Part shown: positions 34,741 to 44,706 of the stretch, piece after piece
Numbering within the stretch: position 1 is the stretch's first letter
Layout of the letters: the number at the start of each line of letters is the position of its first letter
From: Pelolinea sp.
GTDB lineage: Bacteria > Chloroflexota > Anaerolineae > Anaerolineales > Anaerolineaceae
Assembly (NCBI GenBank): GCA_012797975.1
Contig: JAAZOD010000030.1
Coordinates: forward strand, 62,001 to 126,000
Reading direction: 5' to 3'
Length of the DNA: 64,000 bases
The notes under the pieces: model-generated
What the model was told of the DNA's origin: nothing
What the model saw: the letters and a program-made list of their open reading frames with translations, nothing else
Database searches by the model: none
Program-made: the position numbers and the translations under genes

Positions 34741-34761
34741 GAACCAAAACAGGAGGCAGCC

Positions 34762-36450
34762 ATGCTTGCCGTTTCTCATTTAACCAAGACGTTCAATTTA
34801 CAAACCTTATTCCGTGACAGCACTTTTTCCATCAATCCCACCGAACGGGTGGGATTGATCGGGCCGAACGGCAGTGGGAAAACCACCCTGCTGCGCATCC
34901 TGGCCGGATTGGAAGAAGCGGATTCGGGGCAGGTGCTGAAACCAGCCGGTCTGCGCATCGGCTACCTGGCGCAGGGGTTTGAGTTGCCGGAAGATCTGAC
35001 CGTTGCGCAGGTTGTGAAAAAAACGGTTGGTGATGTGGATGCATTGACCGCAGAACTGGTGGCGCTTGCCCAACGCTTGTCTGATCAGCCCGGCCATGCC
35101 GGCCTTGCGAACCAGTATGATGATCTGCTGCGGCGGATGCAGAACGCCGAACCGGAGCGGGCCGCCAGGATCATTGCGGGTCTGGGGTTGAACGATGTCC
35201 CTGAGCATCTGCCGGTGGGTCGCTTGAGCGGCGGGCAAAAAACCCGCCTTTCCCTGGCATTGCTGCTGCTGGACGATCCGGAAATCCTTTTATTGGATGA
35301 ACCCACCAATCACCTTGATATTGAAATGCTGGAATGGCTGGAGGATTGGCTGAAAGGTACCCGGAATGGGGCGTTGATCGTTTCGCACGATCGCATGTTC
35401 CTGGACCGAACGGTCACGCGCATTCTTGAACTGGATCCGCTTTCTCACGAACTGCGCGGTTATGCGGGGAACTACAGCGCGTATGTGCAGGCAAAGGAGA
35501 ACGAGACCGATGCGCAGTGGTCGGCCTATAAAGATCAAGAAGCGGAGATTCGCCGCATGAAAGCGGATATCGCACGGGCGAAGGAGCAGGCCGCCCACAC
35601 CGAACGGAAAGCCAGCGCCAATCATACCGGCAGCCCTGAGAACAAGATGGGCAAAGATCATCAAAAGCGGCTGGCAAAAAAAGTTGCCCAAAAAGCGAAA
35701 TCGAGGGAAAAGAGGTTGGACCGATTCGTGGAATCGGCAGAGAAGGTTGAAAAACCGAAAGGCCCCCGCACCATTCGGGTGGAATTTGAAAAAGCACCTC
35801 ATCTGGGCCGCTCGGTGATCCAGATGGAGCGGCTGAGCGTGGGTTTCCCCGGCTGTGCTCCGCTATTGGAAGATATCTATCTTCAGATAAGGGCAGCGCA
35901 GCGGATCGCCTTCACCGGGCCGAATGGTTGTGGAAAGACCACCCTGCTGCGCACGCTGGCGGGAGAATTGCCGCCTCTGGCGGGCCAGGTTGTGCTGGGC
36001 AGCAGCGTGCGGTTGAGATGGATGTCGCAGGATCTGCATTCCCTGCGATCGGAAAAAAGTGCGCTGGATCATGTATGGGAATATTTTCCGAACCAGACCG
36101 AAGCACGCCGTTTTCTGGGCTATTATCTGCTGACGGGGGATGAGGTGTTGAAGCCGGCCGTACAGCTCAGCTACGGGCAGCGCGCCCGCTTGATGCTGGC
36201 GCTGCTGGTGGTGAGCGGTTGCAATGTATTGCTGCTGGATGAACCCATCAATCATTTGGATATTTCCAGCCGTACCCAGTTCGAACAGGCCCTGAACGCC
36301 TTTTCCGGCGCCATTCTGATGGTGGTGCATGATCGCTATTTCATCGACCGTTTTGCCCAGCAGGTCTGGCAGGTGAAAGGGAAAAGGATCATCGCGGCTG
36401 GGAATATCGATCGTTCGCTACCATGCCCTGCAGAAACAGGAATGGCGTGA
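34762..36450 (+). CDS. ABC-F family ATPase, ribosome-associated
   Basis: Soluble twin-ATPase protein of 562 residues without membrane helices. The two ABC domains have Walker A GPNGSGKTT and GPNGCGKTT, signatures LSGGQKTRL and LSYGQRARL, and Walker B LLLDEPTNHLDI and LLLDEPINHLDI. A charged linker (about 240-350) joins them and would enter the ribosome. ABC-F proteins release antibiotics from, or regulate, the ribosome. The start ATG has AGGAGG five bases ahead; the open frame extends further upstream but into the leader. It converges with the GH31 gene, with only four bases between the stops. Confidence 0.9.
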   Translation: MLAVSHLTKTFNLQTLFRDSTFSINPTERVGLIGPNGSGKTTLLRILAGLEEADSGQVLKPAGLRIGYLAQGFELPEDLTVAQVVKKTVGDVDALTAELVALAQRLSDQPGHAGLANQYDDLLRRMQNAEPERAARIIAGLGLNDVPEHLPVGRLSGGQKTRLSLALLLLDDPEILLLDEPTNHLDIEMLEWLEDWLKGTRNGALIVSHDRMFLDRTVTRILELDPLSHELRGYAGNYSAYVQAKENETDAQWSAYKDQEAEIRRMKADIARAKEQAAHTERKASANHTGSPENKMGKDHQKRLAKKVAQKAKSREKRLDRFVESAEKVEKPKGPRTIRVEFEKAPHLGRSVIQMERLSVGFPGCAPLLEDIYLQIRAAQRIAFTGPNGCGKTTLLRTLAGELPPLAGQVVLGSSVRLRWMSQDLHSLRSEKSALDHVWEYFPNQTEARRFLGYYLLTGDEVLKPAVQLSYGQRARLMLALLVVSGCNVLLLDEPINHLDISSRTQFEQALNAFSGAILMVVHDRYFIDRFAQQVWQVKGKRIIAAGNIDRSLPCPAETGMA

Positions 36451-36454
36451 ATGG

Positions 36455-39055
36455 TCACACTGGATCGATATCTTTCCTGACCAACCCGAAATAATCGATT
36501 CCAATGTTGGATTGCTTGCCTCCTGAAAGAGGGATCAGGATCCCTTCGGATGGAATGTTGATCGGGGATCTCTTTGGGTCTGTTTGAACCTGGAAATCAT
36601 GCAGCCCTTTGGGATTTATCAGGATAAGGAACCGTTTTCCCTGTGGGTCCGTTTGAATGGTATACCCTGCGCCGGTCATGGTTTCCAGAATGGCGATCAA
36701 CAGGTTCTCGGGAAGTTTCCGATGATTCTTTTGTATCGTATGGATGTCGCGCATCAAATCCTTGTGATGCTGGTAGATTTCTCCTTTTGAAAGGGTCTCC
36801 AATTTTGCTGACTTCAATAATTTCAACAATTTCATTTCAGGCAATGGTCCTTGTGCGAGCAGTGGCTGAGATGTGGTGATGGTGAGCTGCAATGCTTGCG
36901 CTTTTTTTAAACGGATCGGCCCGACTCGATAGGTGAATGTGGATTCGTCATAGATTCCTTCGACCGGCTGCGGGTTTCCGTTGATGGTGAGCGTATGGCG
37001 AAGAACACGCGTCAGTCCGCGCAGAAGGAGAACATAGGTTCTTTCGGAAGGTATCAAGCTTATGTCACCCTGTGCGGGTTCGATCGTGATCGATAGGGAA
37101 TTTTCAGCACAGTGGGAATGGAAGTTCGTGATGCAAAAATGTGCTTGCCGGTAATTGCTTGTTTCGCCATCATCTTCGTAAAGGTCAAAATTTCCATCCC
37201 CGCCTGCAAAAATATGCAGCTCCATTTCCTCGGGGTTCGCAATCCCTCCCCATTTTCTTTTGGGCTGCAGAGGGATGATCGCTCCGGCTTTTGCAAATAG
37301 GGGCATTTCATCCAATGCTTTAGTTTGGACCTGCCAGGCGGGACCTGCGAATTTTTCTCCCGTAAAAAAGTCAAACCAGATCCCCTCGGGGAACCAGATC
37401 GCCTGTCGGCTCAGGCCGAGGTCTTTTTCCATGGGAGCCGTGATGGGGGCCGCCATGAGCTGATTGCCGAACAGGTACTGGTTGTAAGTGCGATAGGCAT
37501 TTTCTTCCTCCGGCCAGGAATAATAAAGGGGTGTGCAGAGGGGCAATCCATCCTGTTCGTAGCGTCTTGCCATGCTGTACAGGTAGGGGATCAGGGCGTG
37601 ACGAAATTGTAAAAGCTCTCTTGCAATTCGCAACACCTCCGCCCCAAACGCCCAGGGTTGATGATCGATGAAAATATCCTTGGTACAATGGATCCGCAAG
37701 ATGGGGCTGAGCACGCCGAATTGGAGCCAGCGCACGTACAATTCCGCATCTTCCGTCCCTCGCATATGGCCCCCGATGTCGTGGCTCCACCAGCCATAAG
37801 CAGCGTTGGCAGAGGTGGCCGTAAAATAGGGTTGAAACGATAAGGCCTCCCAGCTTATGATCGTATCGCCGGAAAAACCGATCGGATAGCGATGATTGCC
37901 GGAGCCACCCCAGCGCGAGAAAATAACCGGGCGCTTCTTTTCCTCCCTTCCAAGGTCGAAGAAGTGCAGGTGGTTCAGCCACCATAAGGGGTCAAGGTTT
38001 GGCATCTTCGATAGATTTCCCTGTTGCCAGTCAAGCCACCAAAAATCCACCCCTTCTTTTTCAAGGGGATGCAGCAACTGGTCGAAATAAACTTCCGCAA
38101 ATGCCGCATTGGCGATGTCGAATGGAATAGGATCTTTTTGGGATGGATCACGGCCTAAGGTTTGAGCGGCCTGCGCATAACGTTCTTCGTGCGGAAAGAT
38201 ACCTTCGGCGGGATGAAGGTTCAGGGTGGTTTTCAATCCTTGTTCGTGAAGCCAGCGGAGAAGCCCTTGGGGATCAGGGAAAAGTTCACGATTCCAGCTA
38301 AAGCCCGTCCAGCCGGTGCAGGCGTTTCCTGTTTTTGTGATATGCCAATCCATATCCAGAACGAATATCGATAATGGAATTTGCTCGTTGCGGAATTTTT
38401 GCACAAGCTCCTTCACATCCGATTGAGAATAGACCCAGTAGCGTGACCACCAGTTGCCGAGCATGAAGCGCGGGATCAGGGGGACGTTGCCCGCAATGCG
38501 TTGGTAATCTTGCAGAGCGGCTGCGTAATCATGTCCCGAGATCAAAATGTAAAGATCCTGGTAATCAGGATCCTCGGAACGGGGTTCGATCCACCCCGAG
38601 GAATTGAAGATCAAGCTCTCCGTGTCGTCGATCACCGCCCAGCCGGATCGGGATAGATATCCCGGCTGCAGGCGAATTGGACCTTTGGTTTTATCCAGCG
38701 TTCTGGCAGTTCCCGGGAAAAGGCCTGGATTTGGATCTGCGCAGCAGAAATGTGTTTCAGTGTCTTTGATAATGAATGCGAGATCGCCTTTGTGAAATCC
38801 CCGGTTTGCGTTGTGAAAATTCAATGTAAAATGTTCGGTTTCCAAATGGAAAGTATCTTTTTGGACGGTTACCGTTGTGGGTGGGGTGGGCTGGTTGCGG
38901 TACCAGAATTGTTGTGAAGGACGGTCTTCAAACCTTCCGCCCGGGCTGTATTCAATACGGATGAAACGTGAGGTGAGGAGGGAAAACCGCATGTTCTGAA
39001 AGAGGAACACTGCTTTGGGATTGGCAATTGCCTGTGCATAGATTTTTTCATTCAT
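36455..39055 (-). CDS. GH31 family glycoside hydrolase (alpha-glucosidase-like)
   Basis: Retaining family 31 enzyme without signal peptide, so probably cytosolic. An N-terminal beta domain (about 1-200) precedes the catalytic barrel. The nucleophile aspartate lies in WWLDWQQG (about 340) and the acid/base in FSGDTIISWEA (about 405). A C-terminal beta domain (about 590-730) and an extra helical-beta tail of about 130 residues follow; the tail has KLPENLLIAILE and looks like an appended module. I chose the ATG at 39055, which has GAGGG ahead; an upstream ATG at 39085 has none. It is divergent from the ROK regulator and likely under its control. Confidence 0.87.
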   Translation of the reverse strand: MNEKIYAQAIANPKAVFLFQNMRFSLLTSRFIRIEYSPGGRFEDRPSQQFWYRNQPTPPTTVTVQKDTFHLETEHFTLNFHNANRGFHKGDLAFIIKDTETHFCCADPNPGLFPGTARTLDKTKGPIRLQPGYLSRSGWAVIDDTESLIFNSSGWIEPRSEDPDYQDLYILISGHDYAAALQDYQRIAGNVPLIPRFMLGNWWSRYWVYSQSDVKELVQKFRNEQIPLSIFVLDMDWHITKTGNACTGWTGFSWNRELFPDPQGLLRWLHEQGLKTTLNLHPAEGIFPHEERYAQAAQTLGRDPSQKDPIPFDIANAAFAEVYFDQLLHPLEKEGVDFWWLDWQQGNLSKMPNLDPLWWLNHLHFFDLGREEKKRPVIFSRWGGSGNHRYPIGFSGDTIISWEALSFQPYFTATSANAAYGWWSHDIGGHMRGTEDAELYVRWLQFGVLSPILRIHCTKDIFIDHQPWAFGAEVLRIARELLQFRHALIPYLYSMARRYEQDGLPLCTPLYYSWPEEENAYRTYNQYLFGNQLMAAPITAPMEKDLGLSRQAIWFPEGIWFDFFTGEKFAGPAWQVQTKALDEMPLFAKAGAIIPLQPKRKWGGIANPEEMELHIFAGGDGNFDLYEDDGETSNYRQAHFCITNFHSHCAENSLSITIEPAQGDISLIPSERTYVLLLRGLTRVLRHTLTINGNPQPVEGIYDESTFTYRVGPIRLKKAQALQLTITTSQPLLAQGPLPEMKLLKLLKSAKLETLSKGEIYQHHKDLMRDIHTIQKNHRKLPENLLIAILETMTGAGYTIQTDPQGKRFLILINPKGLHDFQVQTDPKRSPINIPSEGILIPLSGGKQSNIGIDYFGLVRKDIDPV

Positions 39056-39078
39056 GGAATGGACCCTCACATCATGGC

Positions 39079-39106
39079 TTGACATTTGATGATTTGATTA
39101 TATAAT
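39079..39106 (+). promoter_or_regulatory. Consensus promoter for the ROK regulator gene
   Basis: TTGACA (39079-39084) and TATAAT (39101-39106) with a 16-base spacer, perfect hexamers. It lies in the gap between the divergent GH31 and ROK genes. An A+T-rich stretch with TTAATTCACTAAATAAAC follows, a possible operator. Confidence 0.8.
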
Positions 39107-39140
39107 AATACTTAATTCACTAAATAAACAAAGAAACAGT

Positions 39141-40325
39141 ATGAATTCCATCCAGCGTGCAGATCGTGACCTCATGCGAGGTATTAATCGTTCAATTATT
39201 TTGAACGTGATCAAGGCTCATGGACCTATCTCCAGAGCAGATATTGCGCATTTAACAGGATTGAGTCCTGCGACCGTCACCTCCATCACCGGTTTGTTGA
39301 TCGAGGAGGATCTGATTTTTGAGAAATCCACCGGTGATTCGAGCGGAGGAAGGCCGCCGATTTTGCTGGCGTTAAATCCGCGCGGTGGTTTTGTCATTGG
39401 CATCAAATTGATGGAGTCGCAGGCGGTTGCAGCGCTTACTGACCTCAATGCAACGGTCATTGAAAAAACGAACGTTGAACTGCGCAATACCGAATTGACC
39501 TCTGTGATTGACGAGCTTGTGCTGCTGGTCGAAAATTTGATGAAGAACAACAAAATTCCTAAGAAACGGCTGTTCGGGGTGGGCATTGGCCTGGCGGGTG
39601 TGATCGATTCGGTGAACGGCATCTTGAGAAAGAGCCCCTTTTTTGGATGGAAGGATGTCCCATTTCGCGACCTCTTGGATGTGCGGCTGAAAGTCCCCAT
39701 TTTCCTGGACAATGACGTGAATACCCTGACGCTCGGTGAAAAATGGCTTGATAACGGTGTGCATGCGGATAACTATGTGGTGATAACCGTTGGCCGCGGT
39801 ATTGGGATGGGAATTATCATCAACGGGCAGATCTATCGCGGCAAGGGTGGCGGAGCGGGAGAGTTCGGTCACCTGGTGGTTAATCAAAATGGGCCTGTTT
39901 GTGATTGCGGAAAACGCGGCTGCCTGGAAAGCTACCTGGGCGATCAGGCACTGGTGATGCGGGCAAAACATGAAGTGGACCCTTCTATTGAAAGTATCGA
40001 CGAACTAATTCAGATGGCTGCTGGTGGCAATATTGCTGCCGGTAAACTGTTTGAGTGGGCAGGTGATTTGCTGGGCCAGGAATTGGCGAATTTGATCAAT
40101 CTCCTGGATCCGAAATTGATCATCATCAGCGGAGAAGGAGTACGCATGGGAGATCCGTTCTTCTCCTCCATGCGCGCTGCCATCCAAAAAAACGCTGTGC
40201 CGGAATTATTTGAGAACACGGAGATCCGTATCAATACGTGGGGTGACGATGTATGGGCGCGAGGTGCGGCCAGCCTCGTTATTGGCGAATTGTTTAATTC
40301 CCCAATTCAGAAGGAGGAGAGGTAG
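39141..40325 (+). CDS. ROK family transcriptional regulator (NagC/XylR type)
   Basis: Sugar-responsive repressor of 394 residues. The N-terminal winged helix (about 15-70) includes ISRADIAHLTGLSPATVTSITGLL. The ROK domain (about 80-380) shows the GRGIGMGIIINGQIYRGKGGGAGEFGH signature and the zinc motif CDCGKRGCLES. It sits at the head of a sugar ABC transport and glycosidase operon and is divergent from a GH31 gene. It probably senses the transported sugar or its glucose product and represses both directions. Confidence 0.9.
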   Translation: MNSIQRADRDLMRGINRSIILNVIKAHGPISRADIAHLTGLSPATVTSITGLLIEEDLIFEKSTGDSSGGRPPILLALNPRGGFVIGIKLMESQAVAALTDLNATVIEKTNVELRNTELTSVIDELVLLVENLMKNNKIPKKRLFGVGIGLAGVIDSVNGILRKSPFFGWKDVPFRDLLDVRLKVPIFLDNDVNTLTLGEKWLDNGVHADNYVVITVGRGIGMGIIINGQIYRGKGGGAGEFGHLVVNQNGPVCDCGKRGCLESYLGDQALVMRAKHEVDPSIESIDELIQMAAGGNIAAGKLFEWAGDLLGQELANLINLLDPKLIIISGEGVRMGDPFFSSMRAAIQKNAVPELFENTEIRINTWGDDVWARGAASLVIGELFNSPIQKEER

Positions 40326-40413
40326 GAAACAAAACAAGAAAATTTTTTTGGCAAAAGTTAATTTATTCACCGTATAAAGTTTTGCAGACTCTTAAATAGA
40401 AAAGGAGTGGAAG

Positions 40414-41718
40414 ATGAAAAATAAATATTTCTATATCGTGTTAACCTGTGTGCTCACTGTGGGGATGTTTCTTTCGGCATGCACCAAGACTGCCGCAAGC
40501 ACTGAAACAACTGAACCTTCTTCCGGTGAAACCACTTCAAGCGAACCGGTGACCATCAAAGTCATGTCATATTTCGCGTATGATAATCCGGAGGTCGAAC
40601 AAGCGGTGGTTGCAGCATTTGAAGAAAAATATCCGGATATCACGGTCGAGCTTGAGTCAGTTCCACTATCAGACATCATTCTGAAATATAAAACGCTGAT
40701 CGCTGGAAATGAAGCACCCGATGTGATGGCGATGAATCTGGAAAATTCCTATGCGTTTGCATCTTTAGGGGCCATTGAACCGTTGGATCAATGGATTACA
40801 AGCAGCGGATTGGACACGAATATTTATTACAAGGCAACCCTGGATATGTGGAAGTTCGAAGGCGTTCAGTATTACATGCCAGCTACTTTCTCCGATGTCG
40901 TCTTATACTATAATAAGGATCTTTTTGACGCGGCTGGCTTGGCATATCCTGCCCGTGATTGGACCTGGGATGACCTGAAGGCCGCAGCAGTGGCTTTGAC
41001 CAAGGATACCGATGGAGATGGAAAGATTGACCAATGGGGTTATAGTTTACCCTGGTGGCCCATCATGCTTGAGATGTACAATGCTTCGATCTGGAGTGAG
41101 GATGGCACAACCTGCACGTTGAATTCTCCTGAAGGTATTAAAGCGATCCAAACCATGGTGGATGCACGCTATACGGATAAATTTGCTCCTACCGCAGATC
41201 AGTTGGCAGAACAGGGTGACTGGGATATGTTCATCGCTGGACGGTTGGCCATGTTCCCGAGTGGTCCATGGGCTGTACAACCTTTCAATGATGGTGCCAA
41301 ATTCACCTTTGATATCGCTCACATGCCTGCTGGCGACAAACAGGCTACGCAGGTGTATGCCAATTCGTATGGCATGTCCGCCACCTCTGAACATAAGGAT
41401 GCAGCCTGGAAATTCATCGAATTCGCTACCGGACCAGAAGGAACAAAAATCCGCCAGGATGGAAAATATGAGATCTCCCCTGTAAAAGAGATTGCCGAAA
41501 AATATTATGTGGAGGCCTTGTCGGGAGATGATCCGGAACATGCCATCGTTTTCATGGAAGTCTTGGATTATGCAGTACCGCAGCCCCTGAATGAACACTG
41601 GTCAGAAATCAGTGATGCAGTTCAACAGCAACTGGACCTGGCATTGATTCAGGAAATCAGCGTTGAAGATGCTCTTGACGCTGCATGCCAAAGCATCAAT
41701 GAGATACTAAGCAAGTAA
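40414..41718 (+). CDS. Sugar-binding lipoprotein of an ABC importer
   Basis: Family 1 extracellular solute-binding protein, 434 residues. The signal sequence ends in a lipobox LSAC (Cys23), followed by a Thr/Ser/Glu-rich tether. The mature part resembles MalE-type maltose and oligosaccharide binders, with EAKYP-type [17 protein letters not shown] and [13 protein letters not shown] near the start. A D-rich [15 protein letters not shown] loop near 190 looks like a calcium-binding motif. AAAGGAG ribosome-binding site. It is followed by a strong hairpin and then two permease genes. Ligand is probably an alpha-glucan oligosaccharide, given the hydrolases. Confidence 0.9.
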   Translation: MKNKYFYIVLTCVLTVGMFLSACTKTAASTETTEPSSGETTSSEPVTIKVMSYFAYDNPEVEQAVVAAFEEKYPDITVELESVPLSDIILKYKTLIAGNEAPDVMAMNLENSYAFASLGAIEPLDQWITSSGLDTNIYYKATLDMWKFEGVQYYMPATFSDVVLYYNKDLFDAAGLAYPARDWTWDDLKAAAVALTKDTDGDGKIDQWGYSLPWWPIMLEMYNASIWSEDGTTCTLNSPEGIKAIQTMVDARYTDKFAPTADQLAEQGDWDMFIAGRLAMFPSGPWAVQPFNDGAKFTFDIAHMPAGDKQATQVYANSYGMSATSEHKDAAWKFIEFATGPEGTKIRQDGKYEISPVKEIAEKYYVEALSGDDPEHAIVFMEVLDYAVPQPLNEHWSEISDAVQQQLDLALIQEISVEDALDAACQSINEILSK

Positions 41719-41732
41719 TGTGAATTTTTGAA

Positions 41733-41768
41733 AAACAGGGATGAGAGAATGAACGCTCATCCCTGTTT
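41733..41768 (+). promoter_or_regulatory. Intercistronic hairpin between binding-protein and permease genes
   Basis: Perfect 13-base-pair stem AAACAGGGATGAG / CTCATCCCTGTTT with a 10-base loop. No long T-run follows, so it is more likely a partial terminator or 3' mRNA stabiliser that raises the binding protein relative to the permeases. Confidence 0.75.
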
Positions 41769-41780
41769 CATGGGAGCAGG

Positions 41781-42698
41781 ATGAAGAAAAATCGAGAAAG
41801 ATCACCGCGAGTGTCTTTATTGGCAAAGAATAAAATCAGAGAAGCGTTATGGGGATATTTATTTATCTCGCCTAATTTTTTAATTGTTTTGATTTTTACG
41901 ATCCTTCCTGTGTTCTTTTCATCGTATATGAGCATGACAGACTGGAATATTTTGAGCAAACCGAACTTCATCGGGTTGGAAAATTACCAGCACATCCTGC
42001 AGGATGAAGTGGCGCGTGAGACTTTTTTCAATACATTTTATTTTTCGGTTCTCAGTGTGCCTGTCAGCCTGATTCTCTCATTACTGTTTGCAGTTTTTCT
42101 TAATCAAAAAATAAAAGGGATCGCGTTCTTCCGCACGGCATACTACATACCCTGTATATCCGCTTCCGTTGCGGTCAGCCTCATGTTCATGTGGTTGTTG
42201 GCGAATAATGGATTAATAAATCAGATGCTTACCAGTTTTGGATTGGGGCCTGTGAAATGGCTGACTGATCCGAAGATCGCCTTGAATTCTGTCATCGGCA
42301 TTACGATCTGGAAGGGGTTGGGGGTGAATATCGTCATCTTCCTGGCTGCTCTTCAAGATATTCCACCTGAATTGGTGGAAGCGGCCTCGATCGATGGGGC
42401 GAATCGGGTTCAACAATTCTTTAAGGTTACCTTGCCTTTGCTGAGCCCGGTCATCTTTTTTGTGACAATCACTGGGGTTATTAATTCATTTCAAAGTTTT
42501 GACCTCGTATATAACATGACCAAAGGAGGGCCTGGTCATGCGACGACCCTGATTGGTTATTATATTTGGAAACAGGCCTTTGATTATTTGCACATGGGCT
42601 ATGGGGCGGCATTGGCGAACCTTGTGTTCTTTGCCATCTTTATCTTGACCATCATTCAATGGATTCTGAGAAAACGCTGGGTTTACAGCGAGGAGTAA
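41781..42698 (+). CDS. Sugar ABC transporter permease, MalF/UgpA type
   Basis: Six-helix inner-membrane permease, 305 residues. The cytoplasmic EAA loop is ELVEAASIDGANRVQQFFKVTLPLLSP (about 195-222), where the ATPase docks. It pairs with the next gene and serves the binding protein upstream. GGGAG lies five bases ahead of the ATG. No ATPase gene occurs in the locus, so a shared MsmK/MalK-type ATPase encoded elsewhere must power it. Confidence 0.92.
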   Translation: MKKNRERSPRVSLLAKNKIREALWGYLFISPNFLIVLIFTILPVFFSSYMSMTDWNILSKPNFIGLENYQHILQDEVARETFFNTFYFSVLSVPVSLILSLLFAVFLNQKIKGIAFFRTAYYIPCISASVAVSLMFMWLLANNGLINQMLTSFGLGPVKWLTDPKIALNSVIGITIWKGLGVNIVIFLAALQDIPPELVEAASIDGANRVQQFFKVTLPLLSPVIFFVTITGVINSFQSFDLVYNMTKGGPGHATTLIGYYIWKQAFDYLHMGYGAALANLVFFAIFILTIIQWILRKRWVYSEE

Positions 42699-42701
42699 GG
42701 A

Positions 42702-43559
42702 ATGTCTTCTGTTGATCGTTCACAAAGATCGAATTCTACGTTGAAAACACTCAACAGGGTGTTCGTCTATACGATTCTCATTGTCAGTTCCCTGATGATG
42801 CTCATTCCATTTGCATGGAGTGTCATTACCTCGCTGAAAAGCAATGAGAACGTATTCACCCATTCCGCGTTCTGGCTCCAATTCCCCCCTGATTTCTCTG
42901 CGTATAAAGAAATTTGGAACAGGATACCGCTCCTGAAATATACTGCCAACACTTTGAAGGTGGCTGTCATTGTCACGTTCGGACAGCTCTTTACTTCTTC
43001 GTTGGCTGGCTTTGCTTTTGCAAAAATGAAATTCCCCGGCAGGGATAAGCTATTTGTGATTTACCTGGCAACGATGATGGTACCGGGTGTGGTTTTGTTG
43101 ATCCCTAATTTTGTGATCATGCGTACCATCGGGGCGATCGACACGCACTGGGCGTTGATCCTGTCAGCCGTTGGAAGTGTGTATGGGACTTTTCTGATGC
43201 GTCAATTCTTCCTTTCATTTCCCTCCGAACTGGAGGATGCGGCAAAACTGGATGGTTGCAATCCGTTCATGTTTTATTGGCATGTCTTGCTTCCCAATGC
43301 AAAACCCATTCTGACCACCCAGGGTTTGATGGCATTTCAATTCATCTGGAATGATTTTCAATGGCCTTTGATCGTCTTGAATTCAGAATCGAAACGTACT
43401 CTGCAGTTGGGTCTCTCATATCTGATGAGCGAATATTACACAGATTGGACTTTATTAATGGCCGCATCCGTGTTGACTTTGCTGCCGATAATCATTTTGT
43501 TCTTTATTGCTCAAAAGAACTTTATTCAAAGTTTTAAATTATCAGGATTGAAAGGATAA
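42702..43559 (+). CDS. Sugar ABC transporter permease, MalG/UgpE type
   Basis: Second permease of the importer, 285 residues with six helices. The EAA loop reads SELEDAAKLDGCNPFMFYWHVLLPNAKP (about 165-193). It begins three bases after the first permease stop, with AGGAG overlapping the upstream end. It is followed within six bases by the GH15 gene, so all belong to one operon. Confidence 0.92.
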   Translation: MSSVDRSQRSNSTLKTLNRVFVYTILIVSSLMMLIPFAWSVITSLKSNENVFTHSAFWLQFPPDFSAYKEIWNRIPLLKYTANTLKVAVIVTFGQLFTSSLAGFAFAKMKFPGRDKLFVIYLATMMVPGVVLLIPNFVIMRTIGAIDTHWALILSAVGSVYGTFLMRQFFLSFPSELEDAAKLDGCNPFMFYWHVLLPNAKPILTTQGLMAFQFIWNDFQWPLIVLNSESKRTLQLGLSYLMSEYYTDWTLLMAASVLTLLPIIILFFIAQKNFIQSFKLSGLKG

Positions 43560-43565
43560 GTATGT

Positions 43566-44705
43566 ATGCCCTCTCTCTACGAAAAAAGCATCCAAATTAT
43601 CAAAAAAGGTCAGTATGAAAGTGGAGCATATATTGCCAGCCCAAATTTCCCGACCTATCAATACTGCTGGCTGCGGGATGGCAGTTTCACGGCATATGCC
43701 ATGGACAGGGCAGGTGAGTATTCCAGCGCTGATGCGTTCTTCCGTTGGGCGGGTCGCACCATCCAAAAGCATTCTGACAAGGTTGAGGAAATTGAACAGC
43801 GATTGAAATCCGGTTTGCCGATCGGCAAAGATGATGTGTTGCATACGCGTTACGATCTCCGTGGCGAAGAAGTGACCGTGGATAGCGCCTGGGGAAATTT
43901 CCAAATCGATGGATATGGCACCTGGTTGTGGGCATTGGCAGAACATGTCAAACTAAGTGGAAATGAAAAGATCTTATGCGATCTGAAAGAATCCATTGAG
44001 ATAACCCTGCATTATCTTGATCTGGTATGGCAAATGCCTAACTATGATTGCTGGGAGGAACACCCCGAATATCTTCACGCTTATTCCCTTGCTACGGTAT
44101 TCGCCGGATTCGATTCCATGGCGATGCTTGGGGATTTGCGCCTGATTTCTTATGGCGAGAATTGCTTGAACGACAAAGCGGAGTATGTGAAAGGATTTTT
44201 ATGGAGGAGTTCCGTTTCGGATGGAAAGATGGTAAAACACATCTGGCCAGCCAGAAATGACGAATTGCCTAAACCGGTCCCTCACAGTGGGGTGGATGCG
44301 AGCATGATAGGCATGGTCGTTCCTTATAAGGTCTTTGAAGCGGATGATCCCGTGCTGAAGAGGACGATTCCGTGCATCGAAAAAGACCTTCTTCGCCCGG
44401 GTGGTGGCGTTTACCGCTATAAAGCCGACGTTTATTATGGTGGCGGGGAATGGATCCTTTTAACCGCTTGGCTGGGATGGTATTATGTCAAAGTGGGAAG
44501 AGTCACGGAAGCAAAAAACTTGATGCGGTGGATTGAATCACAGGTTACCCCTGAAGGGTTTCTGCCGGAACAGGTGAGTGGACATGCCCTTTTCCCCAAT
44601 CAATATGACCCATGGTTGAAGAAATGGGGTCCTGTTGCATCGCCATTGTTATGGTCCCATGCCATGTACATTATCCTTCATCAAGAAATCGCTCAAGCGG
44701 ATTGA
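43566..44705 (+). CDS. GH15-like glucoamylase/glucosidase
   Basis: Family 15 type (alpha/alpha)6-barrel hydrolase, 379 residues, shorter than classic glucoamylases (no starch-binding or beta domain). Motifs: YQYCWLRDGSFTAYAMDRAG near the start binds substrate, YDCWEEHPEYLHAYS (about 158) supplies the general-acid glutamate, and GFLPEQVSGH (about 335) the general base. No signal peptide is seen, so it should hydrolyse imported oligosaccharides in the cytosol, releasing glucose. It is in the same operon as the importer. Confidence 0.82.
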   Translation: MPSLYEKSIQIIKKGQYESGAYIASPNFPTYQYCWLRDGSFTAYAMDRAGEYSSADAFFRWAGRTIQKHSDKVEEIEQRLKSGLPIGKDDVLHTRYDLRGEEVTVDSAWGNFQIDGYGTWLWALAEHVKLSGNEKILCDLKESIEITLHYLDLVWQMPNYDCWEEHPEYLHAYSLATVFAGFDSMAMLGDLRLISYGENCLNDKAEYVKGFLWRSSVSDGKMVKHIWPARNDELPKPVPHSGVDASMIGMVVPYKVFEADDPVLKRTIPCIEKDLLRPGGGVYRYKADVYYGGGEWILLTAWLGWYYVKVGRVTEAKNLMRWIESQVTPEGFLPEQVSGHALFPNQYDPWLKKWGPVASPLLWSHAMYIILHQEIAQAD

Positions 44706-44706
44706 G

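Noticed and set aside
38581-38600. tRNA-like GGGGTTCGATCC sequence
   Set aside because: It lies inside the GH31 coding sequence and no acceptor stem or anticodon arm fits around it.
40348-40378. TTGGCA and TATAAA as a promoter for the binding-protein gene
   Set aside because: The 19-base spacing is poor, so I do not list it as a firm feature.
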